A stretch of 64,000 nucleotides of DNA, from assembly GCF_024398035.1 (NCBI RefSeq), contig NZ_CP073748.1:1897520-1961519 (forward strand). The letters are read 5' to 3'. Every line of letters begins with the position of its first letter. The stretch's first letter is position 1. The translations under genes were made by a program, and so were the position numbers. Shown piece by piece: positions 1-16,430 of the stretch. The stretch comes from Kordiimonas sp. SCSIO 12603. Its GTDB lineage: Bacteria > Pseudomonadota > Alphaproteobacteria > Sphingomonadales > Kordiimonadaceae. Under the pieces are notes generated by a model that did not search any database, was not told the DNA's origin, and saw only the letters and a program-made list of their open reading frames with translations.

Positions 1-56
1 TCCTTGGTGTTGATTATCTGCTTAATGCTGGCGTGCAAGCGCTGCTTGGCCTTTAG
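1..56 (+). CDS. secE: Preprotein translocase subunit SecE, C-terminal end (partial)
   Basis: Only the last 17 codons are present, reading from base 3 to a TAG at 54-56. The peptide is hydrophobic and ends in ALLGL, as expected for the end of the single SecE membrane helix. The identification rests mainly on position: secE immediately precedes nusG in most bacteria. The stop codon overlaps the AGGAG ribosome-binding site of nusG (55-59), so the two genes are probably translationally coupled. Confidence 0.75.
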   Translation, partial: LGVDYLLNAGVQALLGL

Positions 57-67
57 GAGTTAATAAT

Positions 68-601
68 ATGAGCAAATCTCGCTGGTATATTATTCATGCT
101 TATTCTGGCTTTGAAGCTAAGGTTGCGGCAGCTGTTAAGGAACAGGCGCGGATTCAGGGGCTTGAGGCTCTGGTTGATGATGTGATTGTTCCAACTGAAG
201 AAGTGATTGAGGTTCGTAAAGGTAAGAAGGTTTCATCTGAGAAGAAATTCTTCCCTGGTTATGTTCTTGTGAAGATGGTTCTTACAGATGATACATACCA
301 CCTTGTGAATGCTCACGCTAAAGTAACTGGTTTCCTTGGTGCGAATGGTCGCCCAAGTCCGATTTCAGAAGCTGAGGCTGCTCGCATCCTTAACCAGGTT
401 GAGGAAGGTGTTGAGCGCCCACGTCCGAATATCGTTTATGAAGTTGGTGAAGAAGTTAAGGTTACAGATGGCCCATTCGCGAGCTTTAACGGTATCGTTG
501 AAGAAGTGGATGAGGATAAAGCACGCTTGAAAGTGTCTGTGTCTATCTTTGGTCGTGCAACGCCTGTTGAGCTGGAATACGCCCAGGTTGAAAAAGTTTA
601 A
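68..601 (+). CDS. nusG: Transcription termination/antitermination factor NusG
   Basis: A 177-residue protein of the usual NusG length. The N-terminal NGN domain (about residues 5-110, beginning with [10 protein letters not shown]) binds the RNA polymerase clamp. The KOW domain (about 125-177, motif [15 protein letters not shown]) contacts Rho or ribosomal protein S10. It couples transcription to translation and modulates pausing and Rho termination. AGGAG lies 8 bases before the ATG and overlaps the secE stop. It is followed by the rplK operon, the standard order. Confidence 0.98.
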   Translation: MSKSRWYIIHAYSGFEAKVAAAVKEQARIQGLEALVDDVIVPTEEVIEVRKGKKVSSEKKFFPGYVLVKMVLTDDTYHLVNAHAKVTGFLGANGRPSPISEAEAARILNQVEEGVERPRPNIVYEVGEEVKVTDGPFASFNGIVEEVDEDKARLKVSVSIFGRATPVELEYAQVEKV

Positions 602-609
602 TAAGAATT

Positions 610-663
610 CGGGGTAATCCCGAGTGAAGTGCGGTAGGCCGCGCCATTGGCCGCACCGCGCAC
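610..663 (+). promoter_or_regulatory. Hairpin-rich leader before rplK
   Basis: Two hairpins lie between nusG and rplK: a small CGGG/CCCG stem (610-622) and a larger GC-rich stem (629-661) pairing GGCC with GGCC and GCGGT with ACCGC around an internal loop. Neither is followed by a T-run, so neither is a canonical terminator. In other bacteria L1 binds the L11-L1 mRNA just upstream of rplK to repress its own operon. This is the expected place for such a site, but its identity as the L1 target is inference. Confidence 0.4.
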
Positions 664-713
664 CCTAATTGAAGTGGTTGATCACTTCTGATGTTTTTCG
701 AAAGGGAAATACA

Positions 714-1142
714 ATGGCAAAGAAGATTGATGGTTACCTGAAGCTTCAGGTACCTGCTGGTAAAGCGAACCCGTCACCTCCAATTGGTCCAGCTCTTGGT
801 CAGCGCGGTGTGAACATTATGGAATTCTGTAAGGCGTTTAACGCTAAAACACAGAAGATGGAAGCTGGGATGCCAATCCCAACAATCATCACTGTGTATG
901 CAGACCGTTCATTCACATTCGAAATCAAGACACCACCTGCATCTTTCCTTCTAAAGAAAGCTGCTGGTCTTAAGTCTGGTGGTTCAACTCCTGGCCGTGC
1001 GGTTGCTGGTAAAGTAACACGTGCACAGGTTAAAGAAATCGCTGAAGCTAAGATGGTTGATCTGAGCGCGAACGATATCGAAGCAGCTATGCTGATCATC
1101 GAAGGTTCTGCTCGTTCCATGGGCTTCGAGGTAGAGGGTTAA
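714..1142 (+). CDS. rplK: 50S ribosomal protein L11
   Basis: Starting at ATG 714 gives 142 residues, the normal L11 length. A longer reading from a TTG at 669 adds 15 residues absent from the family and was not used. The proline-rich segment PPIGPALGQ and the C-terminal rRNA-binding part ([13 protein letters not shown] onward) are clear. L11 with 23S rRNA forms the GTPase-associated centre that contacts elongation factors and RelA. It is followed after 4 bases by rplA, with which it forms an operon. Confidence 0.98.
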   Translation: MAKKIDGYLKLQVPAGKANPSPPIGPALGQRGVNIMEFCKAFNAKTQKMEAGMPIPTIITVYADRSFTFEIKTPPASFLLKKAAGLKSGGSTPGRAVAGKVTRAQVKEIAEAKMVDLSANDIEAAMLIIEGSARSMGFEVEG

Positions 1143-1146
1143 TAAG

Positions 1147-1842
1147 ATGGCAAAAGTTGCAAAACGTATGGCTAAAGCTTGGGACGGTCTAGACCGTGAA
1201 AAGCTTTACACTGTTTCAGAAGCTGTTGCTGAACTTAAAGCTCGCTCTGCAGTGAAATTCGATGAGACTATTGAAGTTTCTATGAACCTTGGTGTTGACC
1301 CACGTCACGCTGACCAGATGGTTCGCGGCGTTGTGTCTCTTCCACACGGTACTGGTAAAACTATGCGCGTAGCTGTGTTTGCTCGTGGCCCTAAGGCTGA
1401 AGAAGCAACAGCAGCTGGTGCTGACGTAGTTGGCGCAGAAGACCTGATGGAAGATATCCAAAAAGGTAACATGGACTTTGACCGTGTGATCGCTACTCCT
1501 GACATGATGGCTGTTGTTGGTCGCCTTGGTAAGGTTCTTGGTCCTAAAGGTCTTATGCCTAACCCTAAGCTTGGTACTGTAACTATGGACGTGAAAGCGG
1601 CTGTAGAAGCAGCGAAAGCTGGCCAGGTTGAATACCGTGTTGAAAAAGCAGGTATCATCCACGGTGGTGTTGGTAAAGCTAGCTTCGGTGAAGAGCAGAT
1701 CGTTGAAAACGCTGTGTCTTTCATCAATGCTGTAATTAAAGCTAAGCCATCAGGCGCCAAAGGTACATATGTTAAGCGCGTTGCGATGTCATCTTCTATG
1801 GGCCCAGGCCTTAAGATCGACGTAGCGACACTAGAAGCTTAA
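1147..1842 (+). CDS. rplA: 50S ribosomal protein L1
   Basis: A 231-residue protein of normal length. The L1 signature [17 protein letters not shown] is at about residues 128-144. L1 binds the mobile L1 stalk of 23S rRNA, which helps release deacylated tRNA, and in many bacteria it represses translation of the rplK-rplA mRNA. The start lies 4 bases after the rplK stop, so the genes are co-transcribed and probably translationally coupled. A GC hairpin follows the gene. Confidence 0.98.
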   Translation: MAKVAKRMAKAWDGLDREKLYTVSEAVAELKARSAVKFDETIEVSMNLGVDPRHADQMVRGVVSLPHGTGKTMRVAVFARGPKAEEATAAGADVVGAEDLMEDIQKGNMDFDRVIATPDMMAVVGRLGKVLGPKGLMPNPKLGTVTMDVKAAVEAAKAGQVEYRVEKAGIIHGGVGKASFGEEQIVENAVSFINAVIKAKPSGAKGTYVKRVAMSSSMGPGLKIDVATLEA

Positions 1843-2184
1843 CTGTAAAAGATTTGTGTCGCGCTTTGGTGCGGCACACACATTTGGGCGGATGTTTTGC
1901 CTGAATGAGAGTAACTGTCCGAGATTACAGGTGAACTGAAGTGTGTTTCTAGTGAGCGACCTTCAGGTTTTAAAAGAAGCAGTATTCGCAACACTGTGGC
2001 CTGTATGAGATGGGTAAGGGAATTTTGCCGAAAGGCGATGTGCGGTTCCTACAGGATCGGATGTAATCCATCCTGCGCCCTGGACAGGGTAGCGTATTAC
2101 TTCGATGTATAGAGTTTATGAGGTAATACAGGGCTCAAATTGACGAGACCATTTATATGGTTCTCATAGTCGGAGACGAGAAAA
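1843..2184 (+). promoter_or_regulatory. Long structured leader of the rplJ-rplL mRNA
   Basis: This 342-base gene-free stretch contains several hairpins: 1855-1878 (TGTGTCGC with GCGGCACA, one wobble), 2052-2075 (CAGGAT-c-GGAT with ATCC-ATCCTG, a 10-bp stem with a one-base bulge), 2078-2089 (CCCT/AGGG), 2094-2129 (GTATTAC/GTAATAC around a long loop) and 2144-2165 (GAGACCAT with ATGGTTCTC). None ends in a T-run. In bacteria studied so far, the L10-L12 complex binds a leader before rplJ and represses translation. I infer that role here. A covariance search would decide whether it matches the known L10 leader family. Confidence 0.6.
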
Positions 2185-2700
2185 GTGGAAAGAGCCGAAA
2201 AGCAGGATCTGGTTGCATCCATGCACGAAGTATTCTCGGACGCTGCGTCTGTTGTAGTTGTACACTACGATGGTCTGACAGTTGCTGAGATTACTGCACT
2301 GCGTGCGCAAATGCGTGAAGTGGGTGCTACACTTAAAGTAACCAAGAACCGTCTAACTCGTCTTGCGCTTAAAGGTACTGAATACGAAGGTATTGCTGAC
2401 CTGTTTACAGGTCCAACAGCAATCGGTTTTGCTGCTGACCCAGTATCCGCACCTAAAGCTCTTGCTAAATTCGCTAAGGACAACGAAAAGCTTCGTATCC
2501 TTGGTGGTGGCATGGGCGCTAACGTGCTGGATCAAGCTGGTGTTAAAGCACTTGCCGAGCTTCCATCCCTCGACGAACTTCGTGGCAAACTTGTGGGTCT
2601 ACTACAAGCTCCTGCTCAGAAGATCGCAGCGGTTACGGCAGCTCCAGCGGGCCAATTGGCTCGTGTATTTGGCGCTTACGGCGACAAAGACGCAGCTTAG
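2185..2700 (+). CDS. rplJ: 50S ribosomal protein L10
   Basis: A 171-residue protein starting at GTG 2185, preceded by a purine-rich CGGAGACGAG. The N-terminal segment resembles the family (VVVVHYDGLTV, then RAQMREVGATLKVTKNRL), and the C-terminal helix that carries L7/L12 dimers follows. L10 anchors the L7/L12 stalk on 23S rRNA and is the usual autogenous repressor of rplJ-rplL. The GTG start and long structured leader fit translational control. Confidence 0.97.
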   Translation: MERAEKQDLVASMHEVFSDAASVVVVHYDGLTVAEITALRAQMREVGATLKVTKNRLTRLALKGTEYEGIADLFTGPTAIGFAADPVSAPKALAKFAKDNEKLRILGGGMGANVLDQAGVKALAELPSLDELRGKLVGLLQAPAQKIAAVTAAPAGQLARVFGAYGDKDAA

Positions 2701-2798
2701 ACTTTAAAAAAGTATCCCGGGTGGCCCTGGCCGCCTAAATTATTATGCATTATGACACGCGGATCCTTGAATGGACCGCAAATTTGGAGTGAGTTAAA

Positions 2799-3173
2799 AT
2801 GGCTGATCTCGCAAAAATCGTAGAAGAACTATCTGCTCTTACAGTTATGGAAGCTGCTGAGCTTTCTAAGATGCTTGAAGAAACTTGGGGCGTATCTGCT
2901 GCTGCACCTGTTGCTGTAGCTGCTGCTGGCGCTGCTGGTGGTGAAGCTGCTGCTGAAGAGAAAGACGAGTTCGACGTAGTTCTTGCAGACGCTGGTGCGA
3001 AGAAAATCAACGTGATTAAAGAAGTTCGCGCTATTACTGGTCTAGGTCTTAAAGAAGCTAAAGAGCTTGTTGAAGGTGCACCTAAGACAGTTAAAGAAGC
3101 TGTATCTAAAGACGAAGCAGAAGAGCTTAAAGGTAAGCTTGAAGCTGCTGGCGCTAAAGTTGAACTTAAGTAA
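2799..3173 (+). CDS. rplL: 50S ribosomal protein L7/L12
   Basis: A 124-residue acidic protein. The N-terminal dimerisation domain (1-33) is followed by an alanine/glycine-rich flexible hinge (about 34-57) and the C-terminal domain that recruits elongation factors ([19 protein letters not shown] at about 75-93). It is present in several copies per ribosome. GGAGTGAG precedes the ATG. It lies 98 bases after rplJ, and a hairpin follows it. Confidence 0.98.
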   Translation: MADLAKIVEELSALTVMEAAELSKMLEETWGVSAAAPVAVAAAGAAGGEAAAEEKDEFDVVLADAGAKKINVIKEVRAITGLGLKEAKELVEGAPKTVKEAVSKDEAEELKGKLEAAGAKVELK

Positions 3174-3196
3174 TTTCTTAAGTAAAACAAACCAGA

Positions 3197-3223
3197 GGTC
3201 GGAAGCGATTTTCGCTCCCGGCC
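3197..3223 (+). promoter_or_regulatory. Hairpin downstream of rplL (possible attenuator or processing site)
   Basis: GGTCGGAAGCGA pairs with TCGCTCCCGGCC around a short T loop, a 12-bp stem using G-U wobbles. Only three T's follow, so termination would be partial at best. In E. coli the rplL-rpoB gap carries an attenuator and an RNase III site that lower rpoB expression relative to rplL. A similar role is inferred. Confidence 0.45.
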
Positions 3224-3346
3224 TTTCGGCGTCCTGAGAGCTTGGGACTTAAATATAAGCTCCATATTTGAGGTGGCGAGGTGGGCTGCGCTCAAAATAC
3301 TTGGATTTTCAGGAGTTTAGGGTAGATTATTCCCCTAGGCTCTATT

Positions 3347-3374
3347 TTGACAGCCGAACTGGGCAGTGTATTTA
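3347..3374 (+). promoter_or_regulatory. Sigma-70-type promoter for rpoB-rpoC
   Basis: TTGACA (3347-3352), a 16-base spacer, and TATTTA (3369-3374). The -35 is perfect and the -10 has four of six consensus bases. Transcription would start about 30 bases before the rpoB ATG. It would allow the polymerase genes to be transcribed independently of the ribosomal stalk genes upstream. Confidence 0.65.
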
Positions 3375-3412
3375 GCTCAGGGTAGGCACAGCTAAAGGAA
3401 CGAGGGCGAAGC

Positions 3413-7513
<4,101 letters not shown>

Positions 7514-7530
7514 CCAGTATCCTTGAGTTT

Positions 7531-7550
7531 GGCCGGGGCTTGCTCCGGCC
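7531..7550 (+). promoter_or_regulatory. GC-rich hairpin between rpoB and rpoC
   Basis: GGCCGGGGC pairs with GCTCCGGCC (one wobble) just after the rpoB stop. No T-run follows, so it is not a classical terminator. A second short inverted repeat, GGAACC/GGTTCC, lies at 7595-7618 shortly before rpoC. These could stabilise or process the mRNA, or tune the rpoB:rpoC ratio; the role is unknown. Confidence 0.4.
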
Positions 7551-7629
7551 TGCTTACCAAGTTTGATGGTAGGCATTTGTTTTGGAAGGCGATTGGAACC
7601 CCTTGATAAAAAGGTTCCACAGAAATTAA

Positions 7630-11859
<4,230 letters not shown>

Positions 11860-11889
11860 TAGCTTTCCTTTTAGATGAAATTAAGAAAA

Positions 11890-11916
11890 GGGCTGGCAGA
11901 GATGCTGGCCCTTTTT
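11890..11916 (+). terminator. Intrinsic terminator after rpoC
   Basis: GGGCTGGC pairs with GCTGGCCC (two wobbles) around a six-base loop, followed directly by TTTTT. It lies 31 bases after the rpoC stop and separates the RNA polymerase operon from the glycosylation genes. Confidence 0.85.
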
Positions 11917-11982
11917 GTGTTTACATTCTGGCTAAACATTCAATAATGCAGAGTAATTTTGAATGGAATAAAAGCCAACACA

Positions 11983-13632
11983 ATGAAATCACTTCAAGAA
12001 AAGTTATCCAATATAACTGCCTCAAGTATTTTTGTTTATGTCGGTCTCTGGCTTGTATTTGCGACGACCAGATTTCTATTGAATGGCGTTTTTAAGGGCT
12101 GGAATCCTGGCTTATATCACGATGCAGGTCTGCATTATATGTCAGGAGTGATGGTCGAAACCTATTTTGCGGAGAATTGGGGAACGAACCCAATTGTTTA
12201 TTTGGCTAATTTTTTTGAACAATATGCTTTTACAGGAGTGGGGCTATGGCCTCCGGTATTCCATTTCTTTGAAGGTATATGGATCATTCTGTTTTCTGGA
12301 AGTCGTTTGTCTATTCTAGCGTTGGATGCGGCTATTGTGGGTTCAACGGCGTTATCTGTATTTCATGTTGGCAAGCCTTATCTCAGGTTTGGAGAAGCTT
12401 TTTTCGGGGCGCTAGCGATATGTGTAATGTATCAGTTTCTACTGGCATTAGAGATATTGATGATTGATGCTTTTACCGCCTTCTGGATGTTCTGGTCAGT
12501 TATTCATTTCATCAAATTTCTGAATATACCAAGCCTTCGCAATGCTATCGTCGCTTCATTTATGGCCAGTATAGCTATCTTATCAAAAGGTACAGCTATT
12601 GCCTTGGTCCTGGTGTTGCCGCTCGCCACATTATTGGCAGATAAGTCACATCTTCTTAAAAACTACCGATATTGGATTATTCCGATAATTATCGGTGTTC
12701 TCACTGCGCCTTGGTATTTGCTTACATCGCAATATTCCAGTCAGGGATTCCGATTTGAGTTTGGCTGGGATTATACCTCTCTCGCCTTTGTTGAATATAG
12801 TGCTTATGTTTTTCAGAACATGGGCATCATTGGTATGGCATTGCTGTTTTTTGCCGTGATCATAATGTTCAAGGAAAAAATCTGGACAAAAGATAATAAC
12901 CTGTTTGCAGGCTTGGCTGCATTGTGCATTGGGGCGTTCCTGTACCAAATTCTCATGCCCGTTGCTTTGCAAGACCGTTATATCATTGTGCTTTATCCTG
13001 CTATGTTGTTGATCGCGTTTAAAGGTCTTTCCTGTTTGCATGATTTGCGCCTTAGAAAGGTACTCATATTTGCTGGTCTGATTAATATTTTTGCTTTCGC
13101 CTTTCTAACATATGAAAAACATGAAGAGAGCGGAGAGGAAGCTGCACAGACAATTATTGAAGCGATGAAAGGCAAAGGTGAACCAATCTTGCTTATTGCA
13201 TCACCGGAGATTGAAGGCGTGCTGGCTACAGATATCTGGATGAATGCACCAAAAGCTTTGTTGAGCGATATCTATTTTCTCAGAGGTGTTAAACTGCTTG
13301 GTGGAGGAGGATACAATAATCTGGACTATGAGGTACGCTATCCTGATCTTGATGATGTTAAGCAAGCTATCAAGCAAACTGGGATTAGCTTCCTAGTTAT
13401 TGAACAGTCAGAACGTACAGGGATATGGGAGCATAATGCGCAGGTTGCAGAAATCATTGCAGCAGATAAAGCAATGTTTGTTGAACTGGCGACTATCGAG
13501 ATCAGTGAAAACAGGTCTGTCAGGGTGATCCGTGTTGAAACACGAACAGAACAAGTTCCTGATTTGGAATTGATCAAAAGTATCAATCAAAATAGAGTGC
13601 TAACAAAGTTTAAAGGCATGTTTCATCAATGA
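11983..13632 (+). CDS. Membrane GT-C glycosyltransferase, PMT_2/ArnT-like
   Basis: A 549-residue protein with a short cytoplasmic N-terminus, about 10-12 predicted membrane helices up to about residue 380, and a soluble C-terminal part. The first large periplasmic loop holds YHDAGLHY (Asp 47), where GT-C enzymes of the PMT/ArnT group place the catalytic acid. A later loop carries LSKGTAIALVL. Such enzymes take a sugar from a polyprenyl-phosphate donor and attach it to lipid A, another lipid or a protein on the periplasmic face. ATG 11983 was chosen; a TTG at 11959 is possible, and neither has a clear ribosome site. It is the likely partner of the next two genes. The acceptor is unknown. Confidence 0.75.
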   Translation: MKSLQEKLSNITASSIFVYVGLWLVFATTRFLLNGVFKGWNPGLYHDAGLHYMSGVMVETYFAENWGTNPIVYLANFFEQYAFTGVGLWPPVFHFFEGIWIILFSGSRLSILALDAAIVGSTALSVFHVGKPYLRFGEAFFGALAICVMYQFLLALEILMIDAFTAFWMFWSVIHFIKFLNIPSLRNAIVASFMASIAILSKGTAIALVLVLPLATLLADKSHLLKNYRYWIIPIIIGVLTAPWYLLTSQYSSQGFRFEFGWDYTSLAFVEYSAYVFQNMGIIGMALLFFAVIIMFKEKIWTKDNNLFAGLAALCIGAFLYQILMPVALQDRYIIVLYPAMLLIAFKGLSCLHDLRLRKVLIFAGLINIFAFAFLTYEKHEESGEEAAQTIIEAMKGKGEPILLIASPEIEGVLATDIWMNAPKALLSDIYFLRGVKLLGGGGYNNLDYEVRYPDLDDVKQAIKQTGISFLVIEQSERTGIWEHNAQVAEIIAADKAMFVELATIEISENRSVRVIRVETRTEQVPDLELIKSINQNRVLTKFKGMFHQ

Positions 13633-13702
13633 TTCATTGTTTTGCCTGATGCAGTATTTGTACTGGGCATAATATTTTAATATCGGAAGTGGGAGAAACT
13701 AC

Positions 13703-14671
13703 GTGGCTAAAGCCATCACAATTGCCGCAGTTATACCAGCTTACAAGGTTACGAAACATGTTTTGGGTGTTATTGAGCGCATTGATGCAAAGTTCACTCA
13801 TATTATTGTTGTAGATGATAAATGCCCTGATGGGTCTGGTGCCTTGGTTGAACAGCAGTGTGCTGACCCACGAGTGAAGGTGTTATATAACGAGCACAAT
13901 AAAGGTGTTGGTGGCGCTGTTATGGCTGGCTACCAATATGTGCTTGATCAAGATATAGATATCGCTGTGAAAATTGACGGTGATGGCCAAATGGCACCAG
14001 AACTTGCTGGTCGCTTTATCTCTCCGTTGATGTCTGGACAGGCGGACTATGCCAAAGGTAATCGTTTCCAGTCACTCTATTCTGTTCGTCAGATGCCATT
14101 CGTTCGGTTGTTTGGCAATGCTGTCCTCAGTTTTATGACGAAGCTTTCTAGTGGTTATTGGCGACTGTTTGATCCTACAAACGGATATACAGCTATTCAT
14201 CGATCAGCTTTAAGTAAGTTGGATTTATCCAAGCTTGACGAAAGATATTTCTTTGAAACTGACATGCTTGTTGCACTGGGAGATGTTGGTGCGGTTGTTA
14301 GAGATGTTGGTATGGAAGCGGTTTATGCTGATGAGGTAAGTAACTTACAAATTCGTAAAGTTTCGATCCCGTTCTTTTTCAAACATATGAAAGCTACCGT
14401 TCGCCGAATTTTCTATAACTACTATATGCGTGATTTTAATTTGGGTTCCGTAAATTTGCTTTTTGGCTTGTTGTTATTTGTATTTGGCATCGTTTTTGGA
14501 GCAGTGAAATGGCGTGAATCTATCGTAACAGATTCAGTGGCTACCGTTGGTACGGTAATGATTGCTGTCTTACCAATTATATTGGGGTTTCAGTTGTTAA
14601 TGTTTTTCCTGAGCTACGATATTGCCAGTGAACCAAAAGATCCTATTCAAGATCTGGACAATGACCTCTAG
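13703..14671 (+). CDS. Polyprenyl-phosphate glycosyltransferase, GT2 family
   Basis: A 322-residue protein starting at GTG 13703 after GTGGGAG. The GT2 domain (about 5-230) has the nucleotide-sugar motifs VVDDKCPDGS (37-45) and KIDGDGQM (90-97). It ends with two membrane helices (about 250-270 and 285-310). This layout matches enzymes of the DPM1/ArnC/GtrB group that move a sugar from a nucleotide onto undecaprenyl phosphate in the cytoplasm. It would supply the donor for the GT-C enzyme upstream. Its last 4 bases overlap the convergent flippase-like gene. The sugar cannot be told from sequence. Confidence 0.8.
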   Translation: MAKAITIAAVIPAYKVTKHVLGVIERIDAKFTHIIVVDDKCPDGSGALVEQQCADPRVKVLYNEHNKGVGGAVMAGYQYVLDQDIDIAVKIDGDGQMAPELAGRFISPLMSGQADYAKGNRFQSLYSVRQMPFVRLFGNAVLSFMTKLSSGYWRLFDPTNGYTAIHRSALSKLDLSKLDERYFFETDMLVALGDVGAVVRDVGMEAVYADEVSNLQIRKVSIPFFFKHMKATVRRIFYNYYMRDFNLGSVNLLFGLLLFVFGIVFGAVKWRESIVTDSVATVGTVMIAVLPIILGFQLLMFFLSYDIASEPKDPIQDLDNDL

Positions 14672-15084
14672 TTAGGGGCTTCCTGAGATATGGCTGTATG
14701 ATCTTTAGTTTCGGCTGTTGAAGGTGTTGCTTTGGTAAACAGGATAAGTAATCCAACTAAAATAAACATTAATCCGACGACGTACCAAATATCCATTTTG
14801 TCGCCAAAAATATAATAGGCTAAAATTGGGGTGAATACGAAGCTAAGCGCTACAAAAGGGTAGGCTAGACCAAGAGAAACTTTCGTCAGTATCCATATCC
14901 AGAAAATAGTGATAGAGCCATATAGAGTTATGGCGCTTATGAAATAGGGGTCCGATATCAAACTTGGGATCGAAAAGGCATTCTCTGAAGCGCTCTGCCT
15001 GATAGCTGACAGCTTAAAAAGGATTTGCCCACACGCCAAACCAAGTGTGTAGATGATCAAAAGTGCAAGTGTTTTAATATCCAT
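14668..15084 (-). CDS. Small EamA/SMR-type membrane protein, ArnE-like flippase candidate
   Basis: A 138-residue protein with four predicted helices and a polar tail. QILFKLSA in the first helix and GLAYPFVALSFVFTPILAYYIFG in the third region resemble the drug/metabolite transporter superfamily, in particular the ArnE/ArnF-like proteins that flip undecaprenyl-phosphate sugars. It converges on, and overlaps by 4 bases, the polyprenyl-phosphate glycosyltransferase. Together with the GT-C enzyme this gives a complete make-flip-transfer set. A small multidrug exporter is the main alternative. Confidence 0.65.
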   Translation of the reverse strand: MDIKTLALLIIYTLGLACGQILFKLSAIRQSASENAFSIPSLISDPYFISAITLYGSITIFWIWILTKVSLGLAYPFVALSFVFTPILAYYIFGDKMDIWYVVGLMFILVGLLILFTKATPSTAETKDHTAISQEAPN

Positions 15085-15533
15085 GAATGGTCTCTTACCC
15101 TGATAATTGTCTGTCGGCTATAATATATAAAACCATTGCTGCAGCTTCTGGGTGATGCTAGTCAATATGGCTTAGGACACGCAAGTGGCTTTTATTATTT
15201 TGTATGAATCAGGCCTTGTTCTGCGAAGTGAAATTTTACGAAAGTTTTAAGTGGGATTTCGCCATTTATCGTGCAGCAGGTTACTGTAGGTGCCTGAAGA
15301 TGCTTTTATCCTTGACGTTCCGCCATTTTCCGTATATGTAGCCCACCTCGCCAGAGCTCAGGTGGTGGCTTAAATCAAGCCAAACGCTGGGGTTTGCTGG
15401 CTTTAGAGAATTGAAAATTTGATTCCCAAATGGCCTCGTTGGATATGAAATATTATCTGATGCAGGTTGTTTTGCTGCATAAAAACAAGGCGTTTGGGGT
15501 GATGGTGACAGAGAAAAACGGCAAGGAATAAAA
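15085..15533 (+). promoter_or_regulatory. Upstream region of the str operon with a candidate promoter
   Basis: This 449-base gap lies between the divergent flippase-like gene and rpsL. The best promoter candidate is TTGACG (15312-15317) with TATGTA 17 bases downstream (15335-15340), or TATATG after 15 bases. It would give an rpsL leader of about 180 bases. An open frame on the minus strand within it (15281-15589) runs into rpsL, has no recognisable protein features and was rejected. No other gene or RNA was recognised here. Confidence 0.45.
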
Positions 15534-15905
15534 ATGCCTACCATTAACCAGCTAGTGCGCAAGCCGCGCAAAGCAAAGCCAGCGCACAATAAAGTGCCAG
15601 CGCTTGAAGCATGTCCACAAAAACGTGGCGTGTGTACACGTGTTTATACAACAACACCTAAGAAACCTAACTCAGCGCTTCGTAAAGTTGCGCGTGTGCG
15701 TCTTTCAAACGGTCACGAAGTGACATCATACATCCCGGGTGAAGGTCACAACCTTCAGGAACACTCTGTTGTTCTTATCCGTGGTGGTCGTGTGAAAGAT
15801 TTGCCTGGTGTTCGCTACCACACTCTTCGTGGTGTGCTTGATACACAGGGTGTTGCTGATCGTCGTCGTAGCCGTTCGAAATACGGCACGAAGCGTCCGA
15901 AGTAA
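15534..15905 (+). CDS. rpsL: 30S ribosomal protein S12
   Basis: A 123-residue protein, exact family length. K43 (in TPKKPNS) and K88 (in [12 protein letters not shown]), where changes cause streptomycin resistance, are both Lys, so the sensitive form is encoded. D89 is the usual methylthiolation site. S12 controls decoding accuracy in the A site. A purine-rich GGCAAGGAATAAA precedes the ATG. It is first in the str operon with rpsG, fusA and tuf. Confidence 0.99.
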   Translation: MPTINQLVRKPRKAKPAHNKVPALEACPQKRGVCTRVYTTTPKKPNSALRKVARVRLSNGHEVTSYIPGEGHNLQEHSVVLIRGGRVKDLPGVRYHTLRGVLDTQGVADRRRSRSKYGTKRPK

Positions 15906-15923
15906 GATTAGAGAAGGAATTAA

Positions 15924-16397
<474 letters not shown>

Positions 16398-16430
16398 TAA
16401 GAAGTTATTCTTAGATAAGGAACTTGATCC

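Noticed and set aside
11959-11982. TTG start extending the GT-C glycosyltransferase by eight residues
   Set aside because: It lacks a ribosome-binding site, and the extra residues carry no family signal; ATG 11983 was preferred, though not proven.
15281-15589. Minus-strand open frame of 102 codons upstream of rpsL
   Set aside because: It overlaps the rpsL start, shows no protein features and has no plausible ribosome site. The region is better explained as the str operon promoter and leader.
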